Numbered from the stretch's first letter, positions 27,394 to 37,003 are shown. The stretch is 64,000 nt of DNA from Solimonas sp. SE-A11 (GCF_030345715.1 NZ_JAUASX010000010.1:62001-126000); one strand, 5' to 3'. The notes: a model not told the origin generated them from the sequence alone. A program made the numbers and translations.

Positions 27394-28470
27394 TTACTTC
27401 TTCAGCGCCGCCACCACCGCATCGCCCATCTCCTGCGTACCGATGATCTTCTCGCCCGGCTGCGCGATATCACCCGTACGCTTGCCTTCGCGCAATACCC
27501 TCTTCACCGCCACGTCGATGCGGTCGGCCAGGTCGGCGCGGTTGAAGGTGTAGCGGAACATCATGCCCACCGACAGGATCGTCGCCAGCGGATTGGCCTT
27601 GCCCTGCCCGGCGATGTCCGGCGCACTGCCGTGGATCGGCTCGTACAGGCCCTTGTTGTTCACGTCCAGCGAGGCCGAGGGCAGCATGCCGATGGAGCCG
27701 GCCAGCATCGAGGCCTCATCCGACAGGATGTCGCCGAAGATGTTGCCGGTGACGATCACATCGAACTGCTTGGGGTTCTTCACCAACTGCATCGCGGCGT
27801 TGTCCACGTACATGTGGCTCAGCGCAACATCCGGGTACTGCTTGCCCACCTCGATCACCACCTCGCGCCACAGGCGCGAGGTCTCCAGCACGTTCTCCTT
27901 GTCCACCGAGCAGAGGCGCTTGTTGCGCTTCTGCGCCGCCTGGAAGGCGACATGCGCGATGCGCTCCACCTCCGGACGGCTGTAGTGCATGGTGTCGTAG
28001 CCTTCCTCGGCACCCTCGGCGTTCTGCCGGCGGCCGCGCGGCTGGCCAAAATAGATGTCGCCGGTGAGCTCTCGCAGGATCAGCAGGTCCAGGCCCGCGA
28101 TGACCTCGGGCTTGAACGAGGACGCGGCAGCCAGCTCTTCATAGGCCAGCGCCGGGCGCAGGTTGGCGAACAGGCCCAGATCCTTGCGGATGCCCAGGAT
28201 GCCCTGCTCCGGACGCACGGCACGCGGCAGGCTGTCGTACTTCGGGCCGCCGACGGCACCCATCAGGATGGCATCGGCCTCGCGGGCCGCCTTCTGCGTG
28301 GACGGCGGGTACGGATGGCCCTCGGCGTCGTACGCGGCGCCGCCCAGGTGACCGAAGGACCACTCGATCTGCTCGCCCTCGGCCTTCAGCAGTTCCAGCA
28401 CCTTCACGGCCTCGGCCATGATCTCAGTGCCGATGTAGTCGCCGGGCAGAATCAGGATTTTCTTGCTCAT
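27394..28470 (-). CDS. leuB: 3-isopropylmalate dehydrogenase
   Basis: 358-aa NAD-dependent oxidative decarboxylase of leucine synthesis. Substrate residues are in [10 protein letters not shown] and [20 protein letters not shown]; the metal/NAD region appears as [20 protein letters not shown] and [20 protein letters not shown]. Start chosen at [11 protein letters not shown]; an upstream frame only translates a repeat. Odd: the usual GDGIGPE motif near the N-terminus reads GDYIGTE. Separated from leuD by a GGGAATCG repeat, so leuB may be expressed differently from leuCD. Confidence 0.95.
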   Translation of the reverse strand: MSKKILILPGDYIGTEIMAEAVKVLELLKAEGEQIEWSFGHLGGAAYDAEGHPYPPSTQKAAREADAILMGAVGGPKYDSLPRAVRPEQGILGIRKDLGLFANLRPALAYEELAAASSFKPEVIAGLDLLILRELTGDIYFGQPRGRRQNAEGAEEGYDTMHYSRPEVERIAHVAFQAAQKRNKRLCSVDKENVLETSRLWREVVIEVGKQYPDVALSHMYVDNAAMQLVKNPKQFDVIVTGNIFGDILSDEASMLAGSIGMLPSASLDVNNKGLYEPIHGSAPDIAGQGKANPLATILSVGMMFRYTFNRADLADRIDVAVKRVLREGKRTGDIAQPGEKIIGTQEMGDAVVAALKK

Positions 28471-28486
28471 TTCATTCGCAACGGAA

Positions 28487-28567
28487 ATAGGGAATGGGGA
28501 ATCGGGAATCGTAGAAGCAAGAACGGGAGTGTCTTTTACGATTCCCGATTCTCCATTCCCGATTCCC
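28487..28567. repeat. GGGAATCG hairpin repeat, copy 1
   Basis: Tandem GGGAAT(C/G)G units on the left and CGATTCCC units on the right form a long hairpin. The inner stem is GGGAATCGT (28504-28512) with ACGATTCCC (28538-28546) around a 25-nt loop that begins AGAAGC and ends GTGTCTTTT. A second copy at 56281-56380 keeps both arms and loop. It lies between leuD and leuB. Confidence 0.85.
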
Positions 28568-28573
28568 ATCTTT

Positions 28574-29212
28574 TCAGTTGAACAGCCAGGGCGCTTCCGC
28601 GCGGCGCTTCGCCTCGTAGGCTTTGATCGCATCGCCCTGCTGCAGCGTCAGTCCGATCTCGTCCAGGCCGTTGACCATGTTGTGCTTGTGGTGCGGGTTG
28701 ATCTGGAACTTGAATACGCGGCCGTCCGGCAGGCGCACTTCCTGCGCCGGCAGGTCGATTACGATCTGCGCCGCCGCATCCGCATTCACGATCTCGAAGA
28801 TCGCCTGCACCTCCTCGGCCTGCAGCGTCACCGGCAACACGCCGTTCTTGAAGCAGTTGGAGAAGAAAATGTCGGCGAAGCTCGGTGCGATCACGGCGCG
28901 GAAGCCGTAGTCGTCCAGCGCCCACACCGCATGCTCGCGCGAGGAACCGCAGCCGAAGTTGTCGCGCGCGATCAGCACCTGCGCGCCGGCATGCCTGGCA
29001 TCATTGAGCACGAACTCCGGGTTCGGGCGGCGCGTCGCCGGGTCCACTTCCAGCGTGCCCGGGTCCAGGTAGCGCCAGTCATCGAACAGGAACGGACCAA
29101 AGCCCGTGCGCCGGATCGACTTCAGGTACTGCTTGGGAATGATCGCGTCGGTGTCCACGTTGGGACGATCCAGCGGCGTGACGTGCGAGGTGACCTGCGT
29201 GAATGCCTTCAT
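28574..29212 (-). CDS. leuD: 3-isopropylmalate dehydratase small subunit
   Basis: 212-aa swivel domain of isopropylmalate isomerase, pairing with Leu[21 protein letters not shown] is the conserved N-terminus and [20 protein letters not shown] the substrate-binding loop. The ATG at 29212 follows a purine-rich AAGGAAGAAAGAC. Separated from leuC by a GNAT gene, which is unusual. Confidence 0.96.
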   Translation of the reverse strand: MKAFTQVTSHVTPLDRPNVDTDAIIPKQYLKSIRRTGFGPFLFDDWRYLDPGTLEVDPATRRPNPEFVLNDARHAGAQVLIARDNFGCGSSREHAVWALDDYGFRAVIAPSFADIFFSNCFKNGVLPVTLQAEEVQAIFEIVNADAAAQIVIDLPAQEVRLPDGRVFKFQINPHHKHNMVNGLDEIGLTLQQGDAIKAYEAKRRAEAPWLFN

Positions 29213-29223
29213 GTCTTTCTTCC

Positions 29224-29841
29224 TTACAACTTCATTTCCAGGCGCCGGCAATCCGGCACCGGTGCCCGTGCCCGGTCGCCGCGGAAGCGGCGCTCGCGCA
29301 CGAACCTGAATCCGATTCCCTCGTACAGCTTCTGGGCGCGCGGGTTGGTCACCGCCACGTCCAGTGCATAGGTGCCGTAGCCGCTCTTGCGCGCCTCGGC
29401 CATCTTGAAATTCAGCATCCGCGCGCCGATACCCTGGCCGCGGCATTCCGGCGCCACGCCGAAGTTCGCCACGTACAGCATGTCCGGCGTCAGCGGCTTG
29501 AGCATCGGCGCCAGTTCCAGCCCGCGACGGATCACGCCGAGGACGGCCGCCAGCGGATAGAACGACAGCACCTGCCGCATCAGCCCCAGCGTCAACTGGC
29601 CTTCCATGCGCTGGCCGTAGAAGGCACCCACGCCCACCACCACGCCGTCGCGCTCCGCCACCCAGTGGTTGCGGTAGCCCTGGAATCCGCCGCCCTGGCG
29701 GAAGGCATGGCGCAGGAAATCCAGCGCCTCGCGCCCTCCCGCACGGAACATGTAGTCGAAGGCCTCGGGCCCGGCGCTGTACACCAGCGGCGCCGCGGCA
29801 TCCGCGTCCTCCGCTCGCGCCGGCCGGAATTCCAGGCTCAT
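29224..29841 (-). CDS. GNAT family N-acetyltransferase
   Basis: 205-aa acetyltransferase of unknown substrate. The acetyl-CoA loop is [20 protein letters not shown] (about residues 135-154), with [20 protein letters not shown] and RRLEMKL at the C-terminus as in small-molecule/peptide GNATs. It sits 16 bp after leuC and 11 bp before leuD on the same strand, so it is co-expressed with leucine synthesis; a role in that pathway is not evident. Confidence 0.85.
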   Translation of the reverse strand: MSLEFRPARAEDADAAAPLVYSAGPEAFDYMFRAGGREALDFLRHAFRQGGGFQGYRNHWVAERDGVVVGVGAFYGQRMEGQLTLGLMRQVLSFYPLAAVLGVIRRGLELAPMLKPLTPDMLYVANFGVAPECRGQGIGARMLNFKMAEARKSGYGTYALDVAVTNPRAQKLYEGIGFRFVRERRFRGDRARAPVPDCRRLEMKL

Positions 29842-29857
29842 CGTCCTGCTCCTGCCC

Positions 29858-31261
29858 TTACAGCGCGCGCACGTCGACGAAGTGGCCGGCGATACCCGCC
29901 GCCGCCGCCATCGCCGGGCTCACCAGGTGGGTGCGGCCACCCTGCCCCTGGCGGCTCTCGAAGTTGCGGTTGCTGGTGGAGGCGCAACGCTCGCCTGGCT
30001 CCAGCCGGTCGGCATTCATCGCCAGGCACATCGAGCAACCCGGCTCGCGCCATTCGAAGCCGGCCTCCAGGAAGACCTTGTCCAGCCCCTCGCTCTCGGC
30101 CTGCGACTTCACCAGGCCCGAGCCCGGCACCACCATCGCTAGCTTCACGTTCGCCGCCTTCTTGCGGCCCTTCACGACCGCCGCCGCGGCACGCAGGTCC
30201 TCGATGCGCGAGTTGGTGCAGGAGCCGATGAACACCTTGTCGATGTTGATCTGCTCGATCGGCGTGTTGGCATCCAGGCCCATGTAGGCCAGCGCCTTCT
30301 CCATGCCGTTGCGCTTCACCGGATCGGCTTCCTGGGCCGGATCGGGCACGCGTGCCGAGACCGGGCCCACCATCTCGGGTGAGGTGCCCCAGGTGACCTG
30401 CGGCTCGATGTCCTTGGCATCCAGTTCCACCACGGCGTCAAACTTCGCGTCCGGGTCGCTGTGCAGCTGCTTCCAGTTGGCCACGGCCGCATCCCACTGC
30501 TCGGGCTTCGGCGAATAGGGTCGACCCTTGGCGTAGGCGATGGTCTTGTCGTCCACCGCCACCAGGCCGGCGCGCGCGCCACCCTCGATGGCCATGTTGC
30601 ACAAGGTCATGCGGCCTTCCATCGACAGGTCCTGGATCGCCTCGCCGGCGTACTCCACGACGTAGCCGGTGCCGCCGGCGGTGCCGATGCGGCCAATGAT
30701 CGCCAGCGTGATGTCCTTGGCCGTCACGCCGGGACCGACGTGGCCGTTGACGCGGATCAGCATGGTCTTGGCTTTCTTCAGCACCAGCGTCTGCGTGGCC
30801 AGCGTGTGCTCGACCTCGGAGGTGCCGATACCGAAGGCCAGCGCGCCGAAGGCGCCGTGCGTGGAGGTGTGCGAGTCGCCGCAGACCACGGTCATGCCCG
30901 GCAGTGTCGCACCCTGCTCCGGGCCCACCACGTGGACGATGCCCTGGCGGTGGTCGTTCATGCGGAATTCGGTAATGCCGTATTCCGCGCAGTTAGCGTC
31001 CAGCGCGTCGACCTGGGCGCGGGAGATCGGGTCCTTGATGCCATTCACGCGGTCCGGCGTGGTCGGCACGTTGTGATCCGCCACCGCCAGGTTGGCATTC
31101 AGGCGCCAGGGCTTGCGCCCGTTCATGCGCAGGCCGTCGAAGGCCTGCGGGCTGGTGACTTCATGCACCAGGTGGCGATCGATGTAGATCAGCGCGGAGC
31201 CGTCACCGTTGTCGGCGACCACGTGGGCGTCCCAGATCTTGTCATACAGAGTCTTTGCCAT
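29858..31261 (-). CDS. leuC: 3-isopropylmalate dehydratase large subunit
   Basis: 467-aa aconitase-family subunit of isopropylmalate isomerase. Fe-S cluster cysteines are in [13 protein letters not shown] and [31 protein letters not shown] is conserved. The ATG at 31261 starts [15 protein letters not shown] as in the family; the 16 codons upstream are intergenic. Divergent from a LysR regulator, as in Pseudomonas. Confidence 0.97.
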   Translation of the reverse strand: MAKTLYDKIWDAHVVADNGDGSALIYIDRHLVHEVTSPQAFDGLRMNGRKPWRLNANLAVADHNVPTTPDRVNGIKDPISRAQVDALDANCAEYGITEFRMNDHRQGIVHVVGPEQGATLPGMTVVCGDSHTSTHGAFGALAFGIGTSEVEHTLATQTLVLKKAKTMLIRVNGHVGPGVTAKDITLAIIGRIGTAGGTGYVVEYAGEAIQDLSMEGRMTLCNMAIEGGARAGLVAVDDKTIAYAKGRPYSPKPEQWDAAVANWKQLHSDPDAKFDAVVELDAKDIEPQVTWGTSPEMVGPVSARVPDPAQEADPVKRNGMEKALAYMGLDANTPIEQINIDKVFIGSCTNSRIEDLRAAAAVVKGRKKAANVKLAMVVPGSGLVKSQAESEGLDKVFLEAGFEWREPGCSMCLAMNADRLEPGERCASTSNRNFESRQGQGGRTHLVSPAMAAAAGIAGHFVDVRAL

Positions 31262-31325
31262 GGCTGGACCTCGATAATCCTGATGCTTGGTCTTGCGAAT
31301 GGCGCGCATTCTAGGAGCGTGCTAT

Positions 31326-31353
31326 TGATAACTCCAATGAATCGTTTTTATCA
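31326..31353. promoter_or_regulatory. Candidate LysR-type operator between leuC and lysR
   Basis: TGATAA (31326-31331) and TTATCA (31348-31353) form an inverted repeat. Within it ATTGAT-AACTCCA-ATGAAT (31324-31342) has the dyad form of a LysR box. It lies in the 116-bp divergent region and is the only AT-rich stretch there. Confidence 0.4.
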
Positions 31354-31377
31354 GGTCCATTCCAGACAGGAATTCAC

Positions 31378-32265
31378 ATGGAAACCCAGAACCTGGTCAC
31401 CTTCATCGCCGTGGCCGAGGCCGGCTCCTTTACCCAGGCGGCTGAGTTGCTGCACCTGTCCCAGCCCGCCGTGAGCAAACGCATCACCGCCCTGGAGGAG
31501 CAGGTCGGCCAGCCCCTGCTGGACCGCGTCGGCCGCCAGGTGAGCCTGACCGACGCCGGCCGGACCCTGCTGCCTTACGCGAAGAAAGTGCTGCAAGACC
31601 TTGAAGATGGGAGGCGTGCGCTGTCCCACCTGCACGAGAAAGTCGCCGGGCGCCTCTCCATCGGCACCAGCCACCACATCGGCCTGCACCGCCTGCCGCC
31701 GGTGCTGCGCGCCTTCACCCAGCAGTACCCGGACGTGGACCTGGACATCCATTTCATGGACTCCGAGGTCGCCTGCCAGGCCGTGCTGGCCGGCAAGCTG
31801 GAACTAGGCATTGTCACCCTGCCCACCCAGCCCCTGCCGCAACTGCAGCAGCGCTCCGTCTGGGACGACCCCCTATCGGTGGTCGTCGCCCCCGGCCACC
31901 CCCTACTGGACCAGCCCCAGGCCCAGCTGCAGGACCTCGCCGGTCATCCCTCGGTGCTGCCGGACGAGGCCACCTACACCCACCGCATCGTCACCCGCGC
32001 CCTGCAGCAGCATGGCCTGGTGCCGCGCATCCGCCTGGCCACCAACTACCTGGAGACCCTCAAGATGCTGGTCGGCATCGGCCTGGGCTGGAGCGTGCTG
32101 CCGGATTCCATGATCGACGGCAGCATCCGCCAGTTGCCGATCCCGCAGCTGGCCCTGCATCGCGAACTGGGCGCGGTCTGGCACGAGCGCCGTACCCTGT
32201 CCGGCGCCGGTATGGCCCTGCTGGGCTGCCTCGAATCCGACATACGGCGCCGTATGGCCCGCTGA
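31378..32265 (+). CDS. LysR-family regulator next to leuC
   Basis: 295-aa LysR regulator. The N-terminal winged helix-turn-helix spans about residues 1-60 (FIAVAEAGSFTQAAELLHLS, then PAVSKRITALEEQVGQPLL); the C-terminal periplasmic-binding-like effector domain follows. AGGAA precedes the ATG. The divergent position next to leuC is conserved in Pseudomonas, so it most likely controls leuC(D). Effector unknown. Confidence 0.88.
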   Translation: METQNLVTFIAVAEAGSFTQAAELLHLSQPAVSKRITALEEQVGQPLLDRVGRQVSLTDAGRTLLPYAKKVLQDLEDGRRALSHLHEKVAGRLSIGTSHHIGLHRLPPVLRAFTQQYPDVDLDIHFMDSEVACQAVLAGKLELGIVTLPTQPLPQLQQRSVWDDPLSVVVAPGHPLLDQPQAQLQDLAGHPSVLPDEATYTHRIVTRALQQHGLVPRIRLATNYLETLKMLVGIGLGWSVLPDSMIDGSIRQLPIPQLALHRELGAVWHERRTLSGAGMALLGCLESDIRRRMAR

Positions 32266-32358
32266 ACAGTCGTTTACTGTTCCTGCGGCCAATGTCTCTG
32301 GGGTCAATGGGTGTCCAAAATACGCCCACTTATTTAGCTCCGTGACGAGGTCTTTCCC

Positions 32359-34176
32359 ATGCCTGCCTACAAAGCTCCGCTGCGCGACATGCGCTTCCTG
32401 ATGAACGAGGTGTTCGATTACCCCGCTCACTACGCCGGCCTCTCCAACGGCAAGGACGCGGACCCGGACACCTGCGAGGCGATCCTGGGTGAAGCTGCCA
32501 AGTTCTGCGAGGAGGTCCTGGCCCCCCTGAACCTCTCCGGCGACCTGGAAGGCTGCCACTTCGAGAACGGCAAGGTCACCACGCCCAAGGGCTTCAAGGA
32601 AGCCTACGAGCAGTTCGTGCAGGGCGGCTGGCAGGGTCTGTCGCACCCCACCGAGTACGGCGGCCAGGGCATGCCGATGTCGCTGGGCCTGCTCAAGTCC
32701 GAGATGATGGGCACGGCCAACTGGTCCTTCACCATGTACCCGGGCCTGTCGCTGGGTGCCATGAACACCGTCATGCAGCACGCCTCCGAAGAACTGAAGG
32801 CGATCTACATGCCGCCGCTGACCGAAGGCCGTTGGACCGGCACCATGTGCCTGACCGAGCCGCAGTGCGGCACCGACCTGGGCCAGGTCAAGACCAAGGC
32901 CGAGCCCCAGGCCGACGGCAGCTACAAGATCACCGGCACCAAGATCTTCATTTCCGCCGGCGAGCATGACCTGACCGAGAACATCGTCCACATCGTGCTG
33001 GCGCGCCTGCCGGACGCGCCTCCGGGCACCAAGGGCATCTCGCTGTTCATCGTGCCCAAGATGAATGTCAATGCCGATGGCAGCGTCGGCGAGCACAACA
33101 GCGTGGTCTGCAGCGCCATCGAGCACAAGATGGGCATCAGGGCCTCCGCCACGGCCGTGATCAACTTCGAGCAGTCCACCGGCTTCATGATCGCCAAGCC
33201 CAACAAGGGCCTGGAGGCGATGTTCACCTTCATGAACACCGCCCGCATCGGCACTGCCGTGCAGGGCATCGCCCACGCCGAGGCCTCTTTCCAGGGCGCC
33301 CTGGCCTACGCCAAGGACCGCCGCTCGATGCGCGCCCTGCGCGGCAAGCAGGAGCCGGACAAGGTCGCCGACGCGCTGATCCACCACGCCGACGTGCGCC
33401 GCATGCTGCTGACGCAGAAGTGCTTCGCCGAAGGTGGCCGCGCGATGATCTACTTCGCCGCGCAGCTGGCGGACCACATGACCAACGGCATCATCGAGAA
33501 CGACCAGGCCAAGTACGAGGAATGGGACGACAAGCTCGGCTTCTTCACCCCGATCCTCAAGGGCTTCCTGACCGAGATGGGCCTGGAAGCGGCCAACCAG
33601 GGCATTCAGGTGTTCGGCGGCCACGGCTACATCAAGGAACACGGCATGGAGCAGATCGCTCGCGACGCGCGCATCTCCACGCTGTACGAAGGCACCACCG
33701 GCATCCAGGCCCTGGACCTGCTGGGCCGCAAGGTGCTGCTGCAGACCCGCGGCAAGGCCGTGCGCGAGTTCACCGGCCACATCGCCAAGTTCGCCGTGGA
33801 CAACCTGCGTGACGCCCGCCTGCGCAACTTCGCCACCACCCTGGCCAAGTACGCTGCCGAGTGGAACGTGCTGACCATGCGCGTCATGCTGATGGCCCGC
33901 AAGGACCGCGAAGTGGTCAGCTCCGCCAGCCATCACTTCCTGATGTACTCGGGTTACGTGACCATGGGCTACTTCTGGGCACTTCAGGCCGCGGTGGCCA
34001 GTGAGAAGCTCGCCAAGGGCGGCTCCGAGGAGCCGGCGTTCTACAAGGCCAAGATCGCCACGGCGAAGTTCTACTTCGACCACATCCTGCCGCGCGCCAA
34101 GGGCCACGCCCACTCGATGACCAAGCCCAGCAAGTCGATGCTGCGCCTGCCGGTGGAAAGCTTCGTCTTCGAATAA
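32359..34176 (+). CDS. Long-form acyl-CoA dehydrogenase
   Basis: 605-aa flavoprotein of the extended acyl-CoA dehydrogenase group. The N-terminal extension begins MPAYKAPLRDMRFLMNEVFD, typical of this group. FAD/substrate motifs MCLTEPQCGTDLGQVKTKA and GYIKEHGMEQIARDARISTL with YEGTTGIQALDLLGRK follow, then a C-terminal helical extension. It probably oxidises fatty acyl-CoAs in beta-oxidation; exact chain length is not visible. GAGG lies 8 nt before the ATG and a strong terminator follows. Confidence 0.92.
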   Translation: MPAYKAPLRDMRFLMNEVFDYPAHYAGLSNGKDADPDTCEAILGEAAKFCEEVLAPLNLSGDLEGCHFENGKVTTPKGFKEAYEQFVQGGWQGLSHPTEYGGQGMPMSLGLLKSEMMGTANWSFTMYPGLSLGAMNTVMQHASEELKAIYMPPLTEGRWTGTMCLTEPQCGTDLGQVKTKAEPQADGSYKITGTKIFISAGEHDLTENIVHIVLARLPDAPPGTKGISLFIVPKMNVNADGSVGEHNSVVCSAIEHKMGIRASATAVINFEQSTGFMIAKPNKGLEAMFTFMNTARIGTAVQGIAHAEASFQGALAYAKDRRSMRALRGKQEPDKVADALIHHADVRRMLLTQKCFAEGGRAMIYFAAQLADHMTNGIIENDQAKYEEWDDKLGFFTPILKGFLTEMGLEAANQGIQVFGGHGYIKEHGMEQIARDARISTLYEGTTGIQALDLLGRKVLLQTRGKAVREFTGHIAKFAVDNLRDARLRNFATTLAKYAAEWNVLTMRVMLMARKDREVVSSASHHFLMYSGYVTMGYFWALQAAVASEKLAKGGSEEPAFYKAKIATAKFYFDHILPRAKGHAHSMTKPSKSMLRLPVESFVFE

Positions 34177-34197
34177 GGCGAATCGAGGCTGATACTG

Positions 34198-34230
34198 AAA
34201 ATGGGGCGCCGCAAGGCGCCCCATTTCTTT
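34198..34230 (+). terminator. Intrinsic terminator after the acyl-CoA dehydrogenase gene
   Basis: AAATGGGGCGCC (34198-34209, with C34210) pairs with GGCGCCCCATTT (34215-34226) around a GCAA-type loop, followed by CTTT. The 12-bp stem is perfect. Confidence 0.85.
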
Positions 34231-34315
34231 CCACAGCCTACCCCGCCATTTTCTCTATCCAGACCCTCCACAGGCCGCCGCTACCCCGGACAGATCGTTC
34301 TGGAGGGCGTAAGCC

Positions 34316-34690
34316 ATGGATATCCGTCACAGCACCCGTCTCGCCGCCCTGGTGATCGTCACCAGCGGCCCGCTGGCGCATACCGATCATTATTCCTGGA
34401 GCCTGCTGTCGGCCAGCTGGCGCAGCACCGGCCTGCGCCAGAGCGACCTGCGCGAGGTACTGTCCTTCTGCGTCGCCGAGGGCTTGCTGGAGCTGCATGG
34501 CGACGAGCACGAGGCCAGCTACCGCATGTCCCCCGGCGGCCGCGCTGCCATCGCCGAGTTGCGCGGCTTCCCCTGGACGCGCTGGCGCGACAGCCGCACC
34601 CTGGCCCAGTTGCGCATGCGTAGCCGCATTCCATCCAAGGACGGCATCAACCGGCGCGACAACGATCCGATGCCGGCGCCCGTCCACTAG
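34316..34690 (+). CDS. Small winged-helix-like protein, paralogue A
   Basis: 124-aa protein of unknown function. The core (about residues 10-75) looks like a small winged helix: STGLRQSDLREVLSFCVAEG is followed by an acidic wing-like turn and SYRMSPGGRAAI. It is clearly related to the gene at 35426-35794: both share GPL-x2-TD-x-YS, W-R-x-TGLRQ-x-DL and a Y-x(1)-(M/L)(S/T) segment. GGAGG precedes the ATG. The C-terminal basic tail differs between the two. Confidence 0.7.
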   Translation: MDIRHSTRLAALVIVTSGPLAHTDHYSWSLLSASWRSTGLRQSDLREVLSFCVAEGLLELHGDEHEASYRMSPGGRAAIAELRGFPWTRWRDSRTLAQLRMRSRIPSKDGINRRDNDPMPAPVH

Positions 34691-34697
34691 GCTCGAC

Positions 34698-35324
34698 TCA
34701 ACCGGCGCGGATCGCGGCGTCGAACTGGTCCATGCTGGCGTAACCCGGCTGCGCCGCCACCCGCGCCAGCCAGGCCTGCACGGCCGGATAGTCCGCAAGA
34801 TCGAAGCCGCCCTCGTGCGCCACATGCGTGTAGGCGTACAGCGCGATGTCGGCGACGCTGTAGTGGCTCCCAACGAACCACTCGCGCTCCGCCAGGTGCC
34901 GCTCCATCACGCCCAGTGCGGCGTAGCCGCCCGGCCGGCGCTCCTGGAGGCGTGCCTCCTGCTCCGGCGGGCGGCCCAGGTAGCGGATGATGTAGCGCGA
35001 GGTGGCGATGTAGGGCTCGTGGCTGTACTGCTCGAAGAACATCCATTGCAGCACCTGCGCATGCGCGAGGCGGTCCGCCGGCAGCAGCGGCGTGCCCTCG
35101 GCCAGGTAATGCAGGATGGCGTTGGACTCGGCCAGGAAGACTCCGCCCGGCAGCTCCAGCAGTGGTACGCGGCCATTGGGGTTCATGGCCAGGAACTCCG
35201 GCGTGCGGGTCTGCTTCTTCAGGATGTCCAGGTGCACCCAGGCATGCGGCAGCCCCAGCTGCGCCAGCAGCAGCTTCTGCTTGTAGCAATTGCCCGAGTA
35301 GATGTCGCCGTAGACCTTCAGCAT
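34698..35324 (-). CDS. Glutathione S-transferase family protein
   Basis: 208-aa GST. N-terminal thioredoxin fold (MLKVYGDIYSGNCYKQKLLL) with the cis-Pro region NPNGRVPLLEL and the glutathione-contact ESNAILHYLAEG; the C-terminal helical domain ends WLARVAAQPGYASMDQF. ATG 35324 is preceded by GGGGGT; a 7-codon longer start is less likely. Convergent with paralogue A and divergent from paralogue B of the winged-helix pair. Confidence 0.9.
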   Translation of the reverse strand: MLKVYGDIYSGNCYKQKLLLAQLGLPHAWVHLDILKKQTRTPEFLAMNPNGRVPLLELPGGVFLAESNAILHYLAEGTPLLPADRLAHAQVLQWMFFEQYSHEPYIATSRYIIRYLGRPPEQEARLQERRPGGYAALGVMERHLAEREWFVGSHYSVADIALYAYTHVAHEGGFDLADYPAVQAWLARVAAQPGYASMDQFDAAIRAG

Positions 35325-35425
35325 GCCGCTACCCCCGTTATACACCGCCGCGCGCGATATTTTGTCCCTGTTGTCACGACGATGACAGCCGTATCTTGGA
35401 ATAGGCCCGCTTCCGGAGCATCGTC

Positions 35426-35794
35426 ATGCGCATCAGCCCGACCGTCCTCAGCCTTGCCCTGGCCCGCCAACTGGCCGGGCCGCTGCGCTATACCGACGAC
35501 TACTCACCCCAGGTGCTGGAGATGATCTGGCGGCGTACCGGCCTGCGCCAGCGCGACCTGGCCACGGCGCTGGAGGCGTTCTGCAAGCAGGGCTGGCTCA
35601 GGCGCTACCAGCGCGAGGGCCATGAGCGCTACCACCTGACCATCGACGGTGGCATCCGGCTGCACGGACAGCGCGAGCCCTACTGGAAGCACTGGCACGA
35701 GGACCTGATGCTGCAACGACTGCTCCAGCGCCGCCGCGATCCGGCCGCGGCCGGGCAGCCGCAGCGCCGCGCCGAGGATGCGGTGGCGGCCTGA
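35426..35794 (+). CDS. Small winged-helix-like protein, paralogue B
   Basis: 122-aa protein related to 34316-34690. Its core WRRTGLRQRDLATALEAFCK, then GWLRRYQREGHERYHLTIDG reads as a recognition helix followed by a beta wing, suggesting DNA binding; it is strongly basic at the C-terminus. CCGGAG lies 7 nt before the ATG. It is divergent from the GST gene, which it could regulate. No named family recognised. Confidence 0.7.
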   Translation: MRISPTVLSLALARQLAGPLRYTDDYSPQVLEMIWRRTGLRQRDLATALEAFCKQGWLRRYQREGHERYHLTIDGGIRLHGQREPYWKHWHEDLMLQRLLQRRRDPAAAGQPQRRAEDAVAA

Positions 35795-35800
35795 GGCCGG

Positions 35801-36949
35801 CTAGATGCGAATGTCCTTGAGCCCACGCCAGGCGATCAGCCAGGCCAGCAGCGCCACGCCCGTGGAGACCAGCCACAGCAGATCCGGGTGCATCACTTCC
35901 CACAGCAGGCCGCTGCCGAAGCCGCCGATGGCACCGCCCACGCCGTAGCTGAGGCCGGTGTAGATCGCCTGTCCCCGACCCTGCATCGCGCCGGGGAACA
36001 GCTGCTGGATCAGACTGACGGCGGCGAAGTGGTAGATCGCGAAACTGACCGCATGCAGGGCCTGCACCGCCGTCATCCACGGCATGTTGTCGATGAAGGT
36101 CATCTGCAGGAACCAGCGCAGCGCGGTACCGGCCAGCGCCCACAGCATCATGCTGCGCAGGCTCCAGAAGCGGCGCAGGCGGTGGATGAAGAAGAAGATG
36201 CCGACCTCGGCGACCACGCCGAAGGCCCACAGGAAGCCGATCTCGAACTTGCTGTAGCCGTGGTCCTTCAGCCAGATGCTGAAGAAGTTGTAGTAGGGCC
36301 CGAAGCTCATCTGCGAGAGCAGGCAGGCCGCCAGCAGGGCGATGACCTCGGGCCGGCGCATCACGCCCATCACCGATTCCGAGCCGCCGGAGCGCGGCGC
36401 CGCCGGCGCCTCGGGAATGCGCAGGCCGGTCAGCCAGCACAGCGCGAACATGCCGGCGACCCACAGCGGCATGGTCTGCACGCCGATGTGCTCGAACACC
36501 GGCCCCATCGCCATCACCGTGATGACGAAGCCGATGGAGCCCCAGAGACGGATGCGGCCGTAGCGGTCGCCGTTGGCGCCCAGGTGGTTGAAGGTCACCA
36601 CCTCGAACTGCGGCATGGTGCCGTTGTTGAACATGCCGTAGACGAGGAAGCACAGCGCCAGCAGCCAGAATCCCGGTGCGAACTGCGCCGCGGCGAAGGC
36701 CAGCAGGCCGGCGCCCAGGGTGATGCGGATGGCCGCCATGCGGCGCGCGTCACGGTCAGCGTACTGCCCCCAGAGATAAGGCGAGACGATGCGGGTGAGC
36801 GCCATCAGGCCGCCGATGGCGCCGATCTGCGCGGGGGTGCAGCCCCGGTCCTGCAGGAACAGGCCGGTGAAGGGCATCAGCGTGCCGATCGCGGCGAAAT
36901 ACCAGAAGTAGAAGCCCGCCAGCCGCTTGGCCGGTACGTGCGCGCTCAT
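35801..36949 (-). CDS. MFS transporter (MFS_1-like/nucleoside-symporter type)
   Basis: 382-aa inner-membrane permease with about 11-12 hydrophobic helices. The N-terminus RLAGFYFWYFAAIGTLMPFT and PYLWGQYADRDARRM (loop 2-3 motif) resemble the HcaT/LacY-like MFS_1_like family. Substrate unknown. Monocistronic: short gaps on both sides. Confidence 0.85.
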   Translation of the reverse strand: MSAHVPAKRLAGFYFWYFAAIGTLMPFTGLFLQDRGCTPAQIGAIGGLMALTRIVSPYLWGQYADRDARRMAAIRITLGAGLLAFAAAQFAPGFWLLALCFLVYGMFNNGTMPQFEVVTFNHLGANGDRYGRIRLWGSIGFVITVMAMGPVFEHIGVQTMPLWVAGMFALCWLTGLRIPEAPAAPRSGGSESVMGVMRRPEVIALLAACLLSQMSFGPYYNFFSIWLKDHGYSKFEIGFLWAFGVVAEVGIFFFIHRLRRFWSLRSMMLWALAGTALRWFLQMTFIDNMPWMTAVQALHAVSFAIYHFAAVSLIQQLFPGAMQGRGQAIYTGLSYGVGGAIGGFGSGLLWEVMHPDLLWLVSTGVALLAWLIAWRGLKDIRI

Positions 36950-37003
36950 GGCAGGAAGGGGTGCATGGGGGCGGCATTGTAGCGCCGCCCCCGGTACCCA
37001 GAC

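Noticed and set aside
28487-28567. GGGAATCG repeats as a CRISPR array
   Set aside because: Units are 8 nt, without unique spacers and arranged as inverted arms of a hairpin.
31903-34224. 773-codon minus-strand frame opposite the acyl-CoA dehydrogenase and LysR genes
   Set aside because: Spans two well-supported plus-strand genes and their gap; composition is that of a shadow frame.
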